Source: Rhabditophanes sp. KR3021
Taxonomy: Eukaryota; Nematoda; Chromadorea; Rhabditida; Alloionematidae
NCBI GenBank assembly: GCA_963281155.1
Contig: CAUJLY010000006.1
Coordinates: 806,001-870,000, forward strand
Reading direction: 5' to 3'
Length of the DNA: 64,000 bases
This document shows, one piece after another, positions 33,328 through 45,064 of this stretch. The position numbers and the translations under genes are program-made. The notes under the pieces are model-generated. The model was given only the letters and a program-made list of their open reading frames with translations. It did not search any database and had not been told where the DNA came from. Within the stretch, counting starts at the first letter, position 1; each line of letters begins with the position of its first letter.

Positions 33328-34663
33328 AATATATCTCATAAGTATAATGCACATTGAACACAATATGTTGTCGAAACAAGTTATTTATTTGTCAATTGTC
33401 AATTTTAATATCATCATTGCAACACCAATTTATATTTCTAGCCAATATTTTTTAAATAATAGAGACCAGTCCATATAGATTTTCATGAAGAAACAATTTG
33501 ATATTTTTATTGAATTGATCAGAATGAATTTGTTTATATCACGAATTTTTTAATCAGAATATGCTTTTAATGATTCAAATTAATTATTGCTTTATTTTAT
33601 ACAACCAATGTATTTAAAGCTGAGTCAGATATGAACATTTATTAATGTTTTAAATCTCTGGTAATGTTAAGATTCGTCGTTATACTTAAGTGTATAAAAA
33701 ATAAGTGCAATTAAATTTATTCGTAGATTAATAGTGTTAAAATAAACAGCATTTCAATTTGATAAGGTGAATTTATTTTTTAGTTTTGTTCATTTTCATT
33801 CTTAACTTACCACAATAAATTGACAGTTGATGGTTAATGCTATCAAAAGCAAGATCGTATTTAATAGGATCAAATATTGCTTTGTCATGTACCCAACAAA
33901 CGATAATTGAATAAGACAGAAACATAAATTAAATTGTGTTTTGGATAAAACTTGATCGAAGCATTCTAAGTTCTTTTACAGTTTGGAGCATGTCTACTTG
34001 TTCGGCTTTTGTGTCTCTGTGCTTCATTGATGTATCTCAAATGGCAACTAATGCTTCTGTTTTGCCTAAATAAATTAATTTAAAAACCTACCAACCCCAG
34101 CACTATAATGAGTGATAATTGGAAATTCTAAAGAATACAGAATGCTGACCATAACTTGAATATAAGGAGATGAAGAGTGATCTAATCAGTTATTTATTTG
34201 ATATGGAGTAACAATTATTTCTCACTTACTATCTGAAACCTTCAATTTTCTAACAGATACGTCTTTACTTATAGGATGATCTTTTTCGGATTCAGCAATA
34301 ACTTTAAATTTCCATGAGTAACACTACCATCAATTTTGGCGAATGTTTAAAACATTTTTCCTTATGATTGTCAACAGGATTGCAAAGCATGAGTATGATT
34401 TTGCTTTTTCTTGAATAATCACAATGATTACAAAAAACTAACAGCAATATATTTTAAGATAACGTTTCTGTAATAATAGTGTCTTCATTTGGTATATAAA
34501 TGGTCACTTTGTTAGTCAACTCATATTTAATCTTCAAATTAATCACCATAAGTACACAATAAGCTTATTAAGAATTTCAAGATTACCACTAAATGTATAC
34601 TTTCTTGATAACGATAATGATATAAAATAAATATTCCTTAATGATGAGATATCATTCTTAATT
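33328..34663. other. spacer
   Basis: AT-rich. The minus strand at about 34240-34440 has short coding-like frames (KVIAESEKDHPISKDV) without structure. No gene is supported. Confidence 0.35.
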
Positions 34664-35225
34664 ATGAAACTTATTATCCTTGCTGTCTTTACTACGTTTT
34701 TTGTAACTTCTATTAGTGGAGAGTGTTCTGACAAAGCTCCTGACTGTAATTTATGGTATCAACTTTGTGATGCTCAGCCTCCAAATCCTTACATCCAACA
34801 AAGTTGCCAAAAAACGTGTGGCTATTGCATTTCAACAACACCACAATCTTCATGTATTAATGTTGGTCAAAATTGCGACAAATTGAATATATGTAACAAC
34901 CCAATTTATCGTGGCATTGCATGGAACGATTGTCGACTTTATTGCAATCTATGCGATTCTCCATCACCATTCGATTCTTCAACATCTAGTTACAATTTTG
35001 TGACTCCAACTTCATCATGTTTCAATACTGCATCAGATGCCAATTGCGAGAAATGGTATTCTTTTTGCTATGATGCAGGTAATACTAATAGATTAAACAT
35101 AATTTAACATATGTATTTTTAGAATATGCTCCATTAATGAAAAAAGAATGTGCAAAGGTATGTTTTTTTATATTAATAAACTAAAAATTATTTTTCTAAT
35201 TTAGACTTGCGACTACTGTTCATAA
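34664..35225 (+). CDS. secreted protein with three ShKT domains
   Basis: Exons 34664-35078, 35123-35157 and 35205-35225 encode 156 aa; introns are 44 and 47 bp. Signal peptide MKLIILAVFTTFFVTSISG. Three six-Cys ShKT domains: CSDKAPDCNLWYQLC...CQKTCGYC, CINVGQNCDKLNIC...CRLYCNLC, and CFNTASDANCEKWYSFCYDA completed by the small last exons (YAPLMKKECAKTCDYC). The third matches the classic C.D....C..W...C..........M...C..TC..C pattern exactly, which validates the splicing. ShKT domains occur widely in nematode surface, defence and astacin-associated proteins. It has Ser/Thr linkers between domains and no enzyme domain. Confidence 0.9.
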
Positions 35226-35370
35226 CTTTCTTATTTTAAATTCATTCAAAAGGATTGTTTCTTTAATAAAACTAATTGTTTCAAATTAATATGAATGAAA
35301 TCAGCCTTCGTTTATTGCAAATTTAGGCCATATTGCTAATAGATTTCAACGTTTATTCAAGTAAATTAAT

Positions 35371-36467
35371 TTAAGAAGTGATAATTATATTTTGACTCCA
35401 CACATTACCTATTTGTTCGAAATAAGCTTCAGTCTCATTGCGTATTCTTAATTGACGCACAACTTCTTCAGATTCTCCCAAAACAGGCGCATCCTCCATT
35501 TTTCTCTTAAAAAAGCAATCAAACACTTTTCTCGTTGAGGTTAACTTTAAAATGATTATCAATGGAATTGTACAAGAAGTCATCGATGCATGCATGAATA
35601 TAATTACGGAAGTAACAGCAGCATTTAAAAAGTTTAGTTGAATAAGTAGAAGTACCACAAACGTGCCCAAGCTTGCAAATGCTAATGGAATATTTAAAAA
35701 AAACAAAATTTTCACACTTTCTTTATTTTGTGTTAATTGAAATCTAACAAAATAAGCGATTAATATTTGCTTTTGAAAACTACCTTTTATTGATGTCTTT
35801 CTTCAATATTATTTCCTGTTTAAGCGTTTTTTCGTTTTTTATATATAATACTATTAGTCCAGTTATACTTAGTAAACTTATGCTAGGCCATAATATTAAA
35901 GAATAAACATAATGTACGAATTCTAAAAAATATTTTTTACTTCAATGGAAGCATTTACTTACGTACTGAAGTATTAATTGTTATCACCATTCCTAGTATA
36001 AAAAAGAAAATAGAATAAATAATATATTTCCGATCAAATTTTGATTTATCATAAATGTTTGAATATTTGTAAGCATTAGATTGCTCAATTAATGCTAATA
36101 CAGATAAAATTGTATATGACATTCCTCCAGTACTGCTTATTAATTCCAAAAAATAAGAAAGAACTTTATCAAATCCAAAAAAGTATATTGAAAGTAAATT
36201 AATAATCTGGAATACATTAAATATTTCAGAAAACAATCCAAAAACAAAAAGCAAATACTTGAAGTTTGAATGTAAAAAAGCATATTTATGGATAAAACAA
36301 TTTAAACATATTGATATTATAGTACAAATTAAAGTTACTAGAAATTGAATTGGTAGCAAAATAGTTGAAAGATTTGCATTGAAATGATTAATTTGGTCTG
36401 GATCAAGACTAAACATTATACCTTGTGCTCTCCATTTTAGTATAGTTGAGGTAAATGTACTATTCAT
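35371..36467 (-). CDS. seven-transmembrane chemoreceptor
   Basis: Exons 36467-35963, 35922-35784 and 35743-35371 encode 338 aa; both introns are 40 bp. Seven hydrophobic spans are visible: IQFLVTLICTIISICLN; YLLFVFGLFSEIFNVFQ; SYFLELISSTGGMSYTIL; KYIIYSIFFFILGMVITI; LILWPSISLLSITGLIVLY; ILFFLNIPLAFASLGTFVVL; and VTSVIIFMHASMTSCTI. The last is followed by PLIIILKL and a basic tail with RKVFDCFFKRK. The layout and LALIEQSNAYKYS after TM3 fit a Sra/Srab-like nematode serpentine receptor; the exact class is uncertain. Frame is intact throughout. Confidence 0.8.
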
Positions 36468-37798
36468 TAGGAACAAATAATGTGAAATATAGTGATGTGT
36501 TTTCCTTATGATATAATAATATAATTAGTGAGAACAAAAGTTAAAACTACTTCCTGTATATTTCAATTAATACTTTTATTGAAGGCAATAATATTATTTA
36601 ACAACATATTACTTTAAATGTTAAACTCAGTTCTGTAGACACATAAGTATTTGTTTTTAAGTTTGAATATGTTTATTACATGTGTACTATTCATGATAGT
36701 TTACATTCACAAACTGAAATTGAAGGTGTTGAATTAAGCAGCGAAAACGATACTATGGTTTTTGATGACGACAACTATAATGCTAAAATGACATTTATCA
36801 ATTTGATAAGTAAGTTGAGTCATGTAAGAAGTTGATAAGTAAGTTCTACCGTACACTTTAGTCGATGAAAATACATAGAAAGGCTGTTTAGATAAGTCAA
36901 TACAAAATTAGAATAGCCAATATTTTGAATCATAGCTCTAACTCTCCTTAGCAAATACGTTAGTTTCGTTAAATAACCAATCTTCTGATTACAATAACTC
37001 AGCAAATGCTTCTATAGTCAAACTAATCATTCCTGGCTTTGTGATAAAATGGTTTCAAATGTAAATGCTTGATAGTACCATTGGCAATTCATATTAATTC
37101 TTTTTATACAACCATGCCAGTGAAGTATTGGAACTTGCATCTAGTTGTGGAATCGGTAAAACTTTAAGATGGTGAAGGCAAAGGATCAGGTAAATCACAC
37201 GGTCCATTGCCGTGTAAAACCAACACCTATCAAGATAGTTTATAACAATTCTAAGTAAAATGTAGCAAGTTTCCTTCTTAAATGCAATCTATTTGAACTG
37301 AATAAGAGTTGGTATTCATAATAAGCTTATCATTATATTTTTATATCAATCAAATGCAATTGTCCCAACATCAGATTATCAGTATTATGCATCTAAAAAT
37401 AGTTGAGTACTCAAGCAATATTAACTAATTATCATCTCATAATATAAAGATTTCTATACGACAATACCTACCTATTTCGTGTATGTAGTAGTTTCTTGTG
37501 AAGAATCGAAATAAATAACTTTGCATTTATAAAAAATTACATTTTATTAATGAAATTGTCAAAGATAACTGATTATTATCATTTTAATGCATGTACTTAT
37601 TAGAGAATTACTTCATTTAGCGTTAAAAGCTCAAATAATATAAAAACTGCTTTTATGAAGTAAGCAAAATAATTGATAGCAATTCAATATTAATTAACAA
37701 ATATATTTTTTTGATCGAAATCTTTCAATCACCATTATTTTTAATTTTCATGCCATTTTTCATAAACAAAAGAATATATAAGTTCTAAAAAAATATAT
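36468..37798. other. spacer with unsupported ORF
   Basis: A 52-codon frame from ATG 36680 (MCTIHDSLHSQTEIEGVELS...) is acidic and may be part of a lost gene; no partner exon was found. The rest is AT-rich. Confidence 0.3.
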
Positions 37799-37898
37799 CG
37801 CTGAGAGCAGGGTTTGAACCTACGCGGGCATAGCCCATCAGATAATTCGGGTGTATAAACTTTCGAATCTGACTCCTTAACCACTCGGACATCTCAGC
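37799..37898 (-). tRNA. tRNA-Ser (CGA) with 18-nt intron
   Basis: 100 nt. Acceptor GCTGAGA/TCTCAGC, anticodon stem TCAGA/TCTGA, loop TTCGAA followed by an 18-nt intron (AGTTTATACACCCGAATT) and A. Long variable arm TGGGCTATGCCCG. The intron contains a CGAA able to pair with the anticodon, as many tRNA introns do. Confidence 0.9.
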
Positions 37899-38075
37899 TG
37901 TTATAATACTGTCTCTATTGCTGTGACAATATTATATCGCTATACTATTCCCTCTCTTAATACCGTATCTGTAAAGGAAGTTGTTATTAATGCCGAAAGT
38001 TGTATGGCACTATGTAACATACAATGAACTTTTCTTCGACAATGTCTACGAAGGTGAAAACATTCTTAAATAGAT

Positions 38076-38228
38076 GAAGGTTGTCCAATTGTTCCTGAAA
38101 CTTGTTTCAAATGTCTTAAACACGGAATCATTGAAGTCAAAAAAGATGAGGGATATCATTTTAGATGGAATAATATAAATGGTGGTTGGAAAGCAGCTGA
38201 AATTCAATATCCTATCGTAGCTGTTTAA
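38076..38228 (+). pseudogene. short coding fragment, family unknown
   Basis: After an acceptor-like aaatag a 50-codon open frame encodes EGCPIVPETCFKCLKHG..., HFRWNNINGGWKAAEIQYP. A related NGGWK-like stretch occurs near 49595-49635. No start or partner exon. Probably debris of one gene family present at both places. Confidence 0.3.
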
Positions 38229-38408
38229 TTGGAACTTTAAAATATATTTGAATAAAGTTATGTAATTATAAATTAAATAATCTTTTACATTATTTTACCT
38301 CGTTAAATTGATACATTTAACGTTAAGAAAAAAATGCTTGTCATAAAATTAGAATAACAACGAATTTATTAAGTGTATTTGAGAAGACGAGAAAATGTTT
38401 CTTTAAAT

Positions 38409-38922
38409 TATTGTCTACCCAAAAAAAATTAATCATGTCTATTTTGCTACACAACAAATAGCGAATTCTAACGTTGATGGAACTAAAACTGAGGTAAAGT
38501 GGGTCGTTGAATGTTTAGAAGAAAAGAACAAAGACTTTAAAGTTGCTAGAGGAGATGCTAAAGTAAGAAATGTAATCAGTAGTCTTCTTATAGATTAGAT
38601 TCATTAATTTATAATTGTATAATGAAATAAGATTTTTATTTAGTTTGATCTCTGTGAAGTTGTTTTAAAAAAATTAGTACGGATAAATTTACTGAATTTG
38701 ATTATAATCTTGATATTATCAAAAGCATCAAGAATTATTCTTTTTCTACATGGAAATTATTTAAGAAATCTAATTCAATTAATAAAAAACTTCCATCCCA
38801 GTAAATATTCTTACTATGTGATGAATGATTCATTTTTATTCCTATTTGATGACAGCAACTTGCAAGTTACTTTAGTAAGTATAACTTCTTATTATAATAT
38901 CATGAAGACCGATGTGAAGTAG
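38409..38922 (+). pseudogene. decayed coding region, family unknown
   Basis: An open frame near 38415-38600 encodes KKINHVYFATQQIANSNVDG, TEVKWVVECLEEKNKDFKVA. Another from about 38643 encodes FDLCEVVLKK and, after a slip at a run of A, TDKFTEFDYNLDIIKSIKNY. The protein-like composition is clear, but frames change. I do not know the family. Confidence 0.3.
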
Positions 38923-39052
38923 ATAACCAGAAAATAAAAATTAGTTCCCATCTTTGAGCATGGTATTCTGATTAATTTTATCATTTTTAAATTGCATGAC
39001 GTGACTGAAAGGACTATATAAGAATCGTTATTTTAAATTATTATCAAATAAA

Positions 39053-39759
39053 ATGATGAAAGCTTTTATTTTATTAACTATTGCACTTTGCGCAGTTGGA
39101 ACTTTTGCTCAGCAAACATGCGATCAATCCCATTATGATGTGAGTAAAATTTAGTTTGATATATTTATTTTTTTATTTAGAGCGTCAGAACATGTTATTC
39201 CCAATTCTTGAATAATTACAACTTGTCATTAGGTGCTAATTATACACTCCCAAGATACACTGCACTTGCCTCAAACAGAGGTAGAGACGAAATGGGATTC
39301 AACAACTTGAATATGGCCAAAGTTTGCATGATTCAAAATACTTTCTCCAACTGTATCGGACCAGACAATGTCTGTATTGATCCCACTGATTTGCCACAAA
39401 TCTTCGGTGTTTTTGCCAATGACCACTACGCTTATACAGAAGATTTCTTTATCGCTAATTACGAATGTCAAACTGCCTACAACATTACAATGAACAACTT
39501 TTATTGTCTGGCAAGCATTGGAAGGAGCGGCTACAATGCAATCATGCAATGTGAAGCCCAACTTGAAGCCGACATTAACAATAATCATGATGTTTGTGCT
39601 GCTGAAAATACATACACTCAATGTTTAATGAACATTTATATTTCATATTGTGGAAAAGATGCTGGAAGTTATATTTGCAATATTCAAAATGTTGGCTTGA
39701 CTCATATTCTGCCTCAATGCACTCAGAATGTAACTACTTGTCCCCCATATTCTTCTTGA
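39053..39759 (+). CDS. DUF19-like cysteine-rich secreted protein
   Basis: Exons 39053-39139 and 39181-39759 (41-bp phase-0 intron) encode 221 aa. TATATAA lies at 39015-39021. Signal peptide MMKAFILLTIALCAVGTFAQ. The mature part is a helix-type, Cys-rich domain with spacings like CMIQNTFSNC, NYECQTAYNITMNNFYC, MQCEAQLEADINNNHDVC, TYTQCLMNIYISYC and a final CTQNVTTC. Paired Cys about 8-10 residues apart with Tyr/Phe between are typical of the nematode DUF19 (T20D4.11-like) family. Function unknown; expression as a secreted product is likely. The minus-strand frame is a shadow. Confidence 0.75.
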
Positions 39760-39985
39760 TTTTTGAAATAATAAACTTTGCAATTTAAACTATAATTTCT
39801 CTTAAATATTTAATTAACTCACATAAAATAGAGGAATTGTGGAAAAGTTTAGAAATCTTCTCATTAATAAAATTGGAAGATGTGAGTATTGTTGAAAAAG
39901 ATAGAATTCATATGATAAACAAATCTTTCATTTAAATATATTTTCAATTCAATGAATTATTTTTGTCGGTTTTCCAAAAAGTAAT

Positions 39986-39999
39986 CGCCACCGGGTGGA

Positions 40000-40057
<58 letters not shown>

Positions 40058-40059
40058 GC
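39986..40059 (-). tRNA. tRNA-Asn (GTT)
   Basis: Identical body to the copy at 32322, including the T-T mismatch in the acceptor stem. 74 nt, opposite strand. Confidence 0.92.
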
Positions 40060-40162
40060 ATGTTTGGCCAGTAAAGAAACATTTGTGCAACTTTCCCTTT
40101 GCGTAGTTAGCTATTGTCTCGTTGATCAGTCACCAAAAGTTAACAATAATTAAACTAAATGC

Positions 40163-40234
40163 GGGGATATAGCTCAGTGGTAGAGCATGCGATTGCAGAT
40201 CGTGAGGTCCCTGGTTCGAACCCGGGTGTCCCCT
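40163..40234 (+). tRNA. tRNA-Cys (GCA)
   Basis: 72 nt, identical body to the minus-strand copy at 31088. A protein frame drawn through it is a shadow. Confidence 0.92.
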
Positions 40235-40530
40235 TATTATTTTGCTCCATATTTTGGTATTGTAGTGTAGATTTTGTATTTCAACACGTACAAAAACGAA
40301 AAATGTTAGCTTTTGCCGTGTATAAAGAAAGAGGGGTTCTTAGCAATTATCTTTAAATAAAAATTATTTTTTATGAACCAGAATATATTACTGAATAGAT
40401 ATTTGTTTTATCGGTGTTGTTATTGTACGAATTTAGTAAATACAACATCTAAACCTGTGATTTTACAAAATGAAGACATTGCGCATTTTAAAAACGAAGA
40501 AAACTTCTGGACTGAAGTAAAGAAGTAAGA

Positions 40531-40602
40531 GGGGGCTTAACTCAGTGGTAGAGTGCTCGCTTTGCATGCGAGAAGACGCGGGTTCAAACCCCGCAGCCTC
40601 CA
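40531..40602 (+). tRNA. tRNA-Ala (TGC)
   Basis: 72 nt. Differs from the Ala(CGC) gene at 30928 at only a handful of sites: the anticodon wobble base (TTTGCAT loop), a D-stem base and the variable loop. Acceptor GGGGGCT/AGCCTCC. Confidence 0.92.
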
Positions 40603-40729
40603 ATATTTTTTCCTTTTTACAAATCAACATCTTCTCAATGCAGTATTTATTTAAATAGTTTTATCTAAGTATTTCTAACCTATTATCGTTTCTCTAAAAA
40701 TATAAATGACATAGTTGGCAAAAATTTAA

Positions 40730-40802
40730 CGAATCTGGCAGGATTCGAACCTACAATCTTCGGTTCCGTAGACCGACGCGTTATCCATTGCGCCACAGAT
40801 CC
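40730..40802 (-). tRNA. tRNA-Arg (ACG)
   Basis: 73 nt, anticodon stem TCGGT-CTACGGA-ACCGA, acceptor GGATCTG/CAGATTC. Followed 170 bases away by an identical copy. Confidence 0.92.
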
Positions 40803-40972
40803 TATGCTAACCGTTTATCTGAGCCCTATAAAAAACTAATACAGAACATTGATATCCGAAAGATTGAATTTATACATAAAGAAAATATAAATACAATTGA
40901 ATAGCAAAATTTCAAATAAATGTAAAAAGTGTCTCACCAAAACTCACTTTGTTTAAAGATACAAAAAATTAA

Positions 40973-41045
40973 CGAATCTGGCAGGATTCGAACCTACAAT
41001 CTTCGGTTCCGTAGACCGACGCGTTATCCATTGCGCCACAGATCC
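40973..41045 (-). tRNA. tRNA-Arg (ACG), tandem copy
   Basis: Identical to the gene at 40730 over the whole body and a few 3'-flanking bases (TTAACG in plus orientation). A local tandem duplication. Confidence 0.92.
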
Positions 41046-41185
41046 TGTGGCTTTTCATATAATATATACCATTATTAAATCTATTCACTTTTTGGATGTA
41101 TATTGTTTCTTGATTATTTTTCATATCAAAGTGAAGTTTTAACAAAAAGTAGTTATTATGATTTTATGGTTAATGGCAAAAAGTT

Positions 41186-41267
41186 TACCGCAAGTGGGGT
41201 TCGAACCCACGACCCATAATGGGATTGGAACTTAAGTCCAACGCCTTAACCGCTCGGCCATCGCGGT
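41186..41267 (-). tRNA. tRNA-Leu (TAA)
   Basis: 82 nt, anticodon stem TTGGA-CTTAAGT-TCCAA, variable arm TCCCATTATGGG, acceptor ACCGCGA/TTGCGGT. Confidence 0.92.
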
Positions 41268-41447
41268 GGTATCATTCTTATTTCATGAAATCAAATTTGA
41301 TTGTGAAGTTTTGATATTCAATAAAAATAACCACATTTGAATTTGTTGATAATATCAAGTTGTGCTAGATGATAACTTAATTCAGCTCACAGCAAGTTTC
41401 GAACGTCCCTCAGTGAAATTGTCTATTATATAACAATAGAGGGTATA

Positions 41448-41521
41448 GCCGCCATAGCTCAGTCGGTTAGAGCGTGGGTCTAATAAGCCCAAGGTCGCAG
41501 GTTCGACCCCTGCTGGCGGCA
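41448..41521 (+). tRNA. tRNA-Ile (AAT)
   Basis: 74 nt, anticodon loop CTAATAA, acceptor GCCGCCA/TGGCGGC. Identical copy at 50271. Confidence 0.92.
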
Positions 41522-41690
41522 GCAACTTTTTGATTCAGAAATATAGTGTCTTTTTGATAATCAAATTTTGGAAAACATTACAAGGCTACAAATAGCAACG
41601 CATTGAAAATCATGTTTTTAATACATAATATCAACGTTATAAAAATTTATTTTAAATATTATATTGGTGGTATTTACTTAACAAAAAATT

Positions 41691-41772
41691 CGCTCAGAGC
41701 AGGGTTCGAACCTACGCGGGAAAATCCCAATAGATTTCAAGTCTATCTCCTTAACCACTCGGACATCTGAGC
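41691..41772 (-). tRNA. tRNA-Ser (TGA)
   Basis: 82 nt, anticodon stem ATAGA-CTTGAAA-TCTAT, variable arm TGGGATTTTCCCG, acceptor GCTCAGA/TCTGAGC. Identical copy at 51346. Confidence 0.92.
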
Positions 41773-42473
41773 CGAAGTTCAATTAAAAACATTTGCCACA
41801 ATTAATGGAAATAAATATGTTTTTGATTTGTTTATTATTTGGCACAAATGTTATTTTTTACTTCTAAAAATTAATCATTTATATGTGTTTGATACTCCAC
41901 ACTACGATCAATCCAACTTGTACGTAATAAGGAATCGGCAATTTCAATGCTGTTGGAAAAAATTCATCTCAATATTTACTCATCCTTAGTTTCTTGCCTT
42001 GTTCATAAAGTTTAAAATAGTTTGTTACGATTTTAGATAATAATAATACAACATGATATATTTTGTAAATCAAGACGCCTTAAGACAAAATATAGAAGCT
42101 TATATGAACTGAAACAAACTAATTCAGAGCTTTTATCTTAGTTTATACTTCTTGATATATACTTATTTAATAAAATCATACTACTCTATTTTCTTGCTTA
42201 TTTACATTTTCATAATTCAGCCAAGATGCCCATCAATTTCTATTGTTTAAATGCTTGCTCTCGGTGTGCAACTGAACTGTAACAGATTTGTTGATTTCTG
42301 CGTCACTCCTTCAAAATGAAAACTTCTTTATAAGTATTTGGGTGTAATGTAATAAAGTATTGCACAGTAGGAACAAATATTTTTACAATAATCTTGTTTT
42401 TGCATTTAACAGCAAAGACTGGAGATATAAAAAGTTAAAGAGATATCAATAATCAAAAGATTTCGAACAACAT
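41773..42473. other. spacer
   Basis: AT-rich, nothing supportable. Confidence 0.4.
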
Positions 42474-42545
42474 GGTTCCATGGTGTAGCGGTTAGCACTC
42501 AGGACTTTGAATCCTGCGACCCGAGTTCAAATCTCGGTGGAACCT
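42474..42545 (+). tRNA. tRNA-Gln (TTG)
   Basis: 72 nt, anticodon stem CAGGA-CTTTGAA-TCCTG, acceptor GGTTCCA/TGGAACC, followed by a TTTTT terminator. Parent of the fragment at 31659. Confidence 0.92.
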
Positions 42546-43780
42546 TTTTGTTCCTTTCATAAATATTTAAGTAAACAGTTATAGGCAATGTTTTAACACA
42601 AGTTTAATGAATTCGTTTATACTACCTGGAAGCTCAATACTAGGATTATTCAGTGAGGTCTAAACGTCTCTTCAACCAGACTTTAATCCTTGCAGTTCAA
42701 ATGTTAAGCTATGGCACCTCTTATTAGCCATGCCGTGACTGGTTGTGTCTTCGATTCTTTAACTATTTAAGATGTTTTAATGCTTTATGGAGTCATTATT
42801 ATGATGCAGTGAACTTGTAGATGTTGTTATTATCTCATCTCTATTACGTGTGCCGTTGTTAATTATTAACCATTGTCGTTATAACTTTCTAACCCCGCAT
42901 TTACTGCCCTCTACTAAGCCCAAGCATATTCCATTAAATATCTTGGGGTAAGTTATAATGCTTATTAACATTTAATTATCTTTAATAAAGTTCTTTTAAT
43001 AATCTTATCTTCTCTTGTGCATATTAGCTAGACTCAGTCACGTCATTATTTTCTCTAAACAATAATATTGTGTTTCGTTTCCTTATATTCTGTAACAATT
43101 GCATCATTTGAATTAATCTTTCTAGTTACCTATTCAATAACATTGTCCTTGTTAATATAAACCACGGATTTAAATAGAACGTCTTAGAAACATTTAATCC
43201 TTGTTTGAACTTAAAACATTCACTCAATCCATTCGATAACATTATTGAGATTTTCAATAACTAATATGCTTACTAACTTTCTTAGAAATTCTTTTCCTTA
43301 TTGCATATTTTATATTTACAAATTACCGTTGATTCATCTTGGTAAGTCTCAAATTTACATAATTTTGTAAATAACTATTTAAACAATCGAAAACGATTGC
43401 ATCAGCCGCTATTATAAATTTCTTTATTTTTTTCTCATTCTTAACCTCCAATTTCGCTGCAAATGGTTTTTAAAATTATCTAAATAACTTGATTCGGCAT
43501 TTTCCGTGCGAACAATTAACCTAAACATGTCTTCGTTAGTAACTTATGTCTTTTTACATTCAAAATACTTTCTCTTGCCAATTTAATGGAATGTGAAATC
43601 ACTGTAATGAATCAGTTTTTATATTTACATTAGTTTGTTGCAATGATTAAATTGTTGTACGATGGAACCTAACTTTATATAATCTATAAGATATTTAGTT
43701 GTGTGGGTTCTCAATTTCTTCTGCTTTAATCTTTATTGAAAATACAAATTATCGAAAATAGTGAATAAAAGTAAGTACAA
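42546..43780. other. spacer, no gene found
   Basis: Over 1.2 kb without a supportable gene. The stretch 42620-42770 is less AT-rich and includes GCCATGCCGTGACTGG. I looked for a U4 or U5 snRNA there and could not match either. Confidence 0.35.
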
Positions 43781-43853
43781 GCTTCGTTGGCGCAGCCGGC
43801 AGCGCGTCAGTCTCATAATCTGAAGGTCATGAGTTCGAGCCTCACACGGAGCA
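43781..43853 (+). tRNA. tRNA-Met (CAT)
   Basis: 73 nt, anticodon loop CTCATAA, acceptor GCTTCGT/ACGGAGC, D stem GCGC/GCGC, T loop TTCGAGC, then TCCTTTTTG terminator. The acceptor and T loop match elongator rather than initiator type. Confidence 0.9.
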
Positions 43854-43939
43854 TCCTTTTTGATTTATTTTACTAAATATCAAAAGTATAGTAGGAAGAA
43901 GTTGGTGCAAGAACAATTTTATTTGCAAAAAGAATGTTT

Positions 43940-43953
43940 CGCCACCGGGTGGA

Positions 43954-44011
<58 letters not shown>

Positions 44012-44013
44012 GC
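43940..44013 (-). tRNA. tRNA-Asn (GTT)
   Basis: Identical body to the copies at 32322 and 39986. 74 nt. Confidence 0.92.
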
Positions 44014-44220
44014 AATGCACAATATTATTCAGTAACTTTTTTGCAAACGAAGTTTGAACAATGAAGAAATATTGAATTCAGAGGGCATTTGACTCTACAA
44101 ATTTATTTGTATATAAGAATCACACTTTATTACATTTTTGGTGAAGTTTTAGGCATTTGTATGTTGTCTTTATAATAAAATGATCAATTTGAACTTGTAA
44201 GTCATTTAAATTAAAAGTCA

Positions 44221-44412
<192 letters not shown>

Positions 44413-44671
44413 TCAAAAAGACTAGACAATTGTACAATTAGTTTGGAAATTCCCCAAATAACAATAAATTTATTTAACATGATATCATCAATTAGCAAAT
44501 ATTTGTATTTTTGGCTCGTAAATAAACTGCTACCATCAACTATTTCTAGAAGTAACTGACACTCCTATATTTCAATGAAGTGCTTTAGGAATCACATAAC
44601 TGAGTTTAATTCAGAACTGTTAAATTAAAAATAAATATACTAAAGTCTTGAATAATAGACAAAAAGAATGC

Positions 44672-44733
44672 AGCCCCATCCCGGGGATCTTCTGATTCGA
44701 AGTCAGACGCCTTATCCACTAAGCCAATGGAGC
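44672..44733 (-). pseudogene. tRNA-Arg (TCG), T arm deleted
   Basis: 62 nt. Anticodon loop CTTCGAA. A 10-nt gap in the T arm relative to the intact copy at 61278 removes the T loop, and there is an extra acceptor mismatch. The anticodon also differs from its sister (TCT), both being Arg. Confidence 0.8.
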
Positions 44734-44865
44734 TATATTACATAATTCATCTTATTCATTTAGAACTACTATTAAGCAATCATTTGACACAATCAAATTA
44801 TAAAAGATTCAAACATTATGTTACAAAAAGGTTCTTATATGAGTAGAAAATCAGCAACAATTCTC

Positions 44866-44920
44866 GAGATTGAGTGGTTATCACATCTGCCCAAACAGAT
44901 TACCAGACGTGAGACCTATA
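44866..44920 (+). pseudogene. possible tRNA-Val relic
   Basis: GAGTGGTTATCACATCTGCC, followed by AAACAGATTACCAGACG, resembles the D and anticodon arms of nematode tRNA-Val, but no acceptor or T arm can be built. The same relic occurs in the duplicated copy near 61470-61520. Confidence 0.3.
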
Positions 44921-44991
44921 TAAAATCATTCGTACTTTATTTGAGTTATTGACAAAAACAAAATGATCCTTTTATAAATTCACGAGGTCAT

Positions 44992-45064
44992 GCCCGGTTA
45001 GCTCAGTCGGTAGAGCACCAGACTCTTAATCTGGCTGTCGCGGGTTCGAGCCCCGCATCGGGCT
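44992..45064 (+). tRNA. tRNA-Lys (CTT)
   Basis: 73 nt, anticodon stem CCAGA-CTCTTAA-TCTGG, acceptor GCCCGGT/ATCGGGC, then CCTTTTTG. Identical copy at 61598 in the duplicated segment. Confidence 0.92.

Noticed and set aside
34240..34440. Minus-strand FLYWCH-like zinc finger
   Set aside because: NHKEKCFKH resembles a His/Cys pair, but no other part of the finger or transposase is present.
42620..42770. Possible U4 or U5 snRNA
   Set aside because: GCCATGCCGTGACTGG recalled U4, but no U4 or U5 hallmark (5' stem-loop, Sm site, U5 loop) could be laid out.
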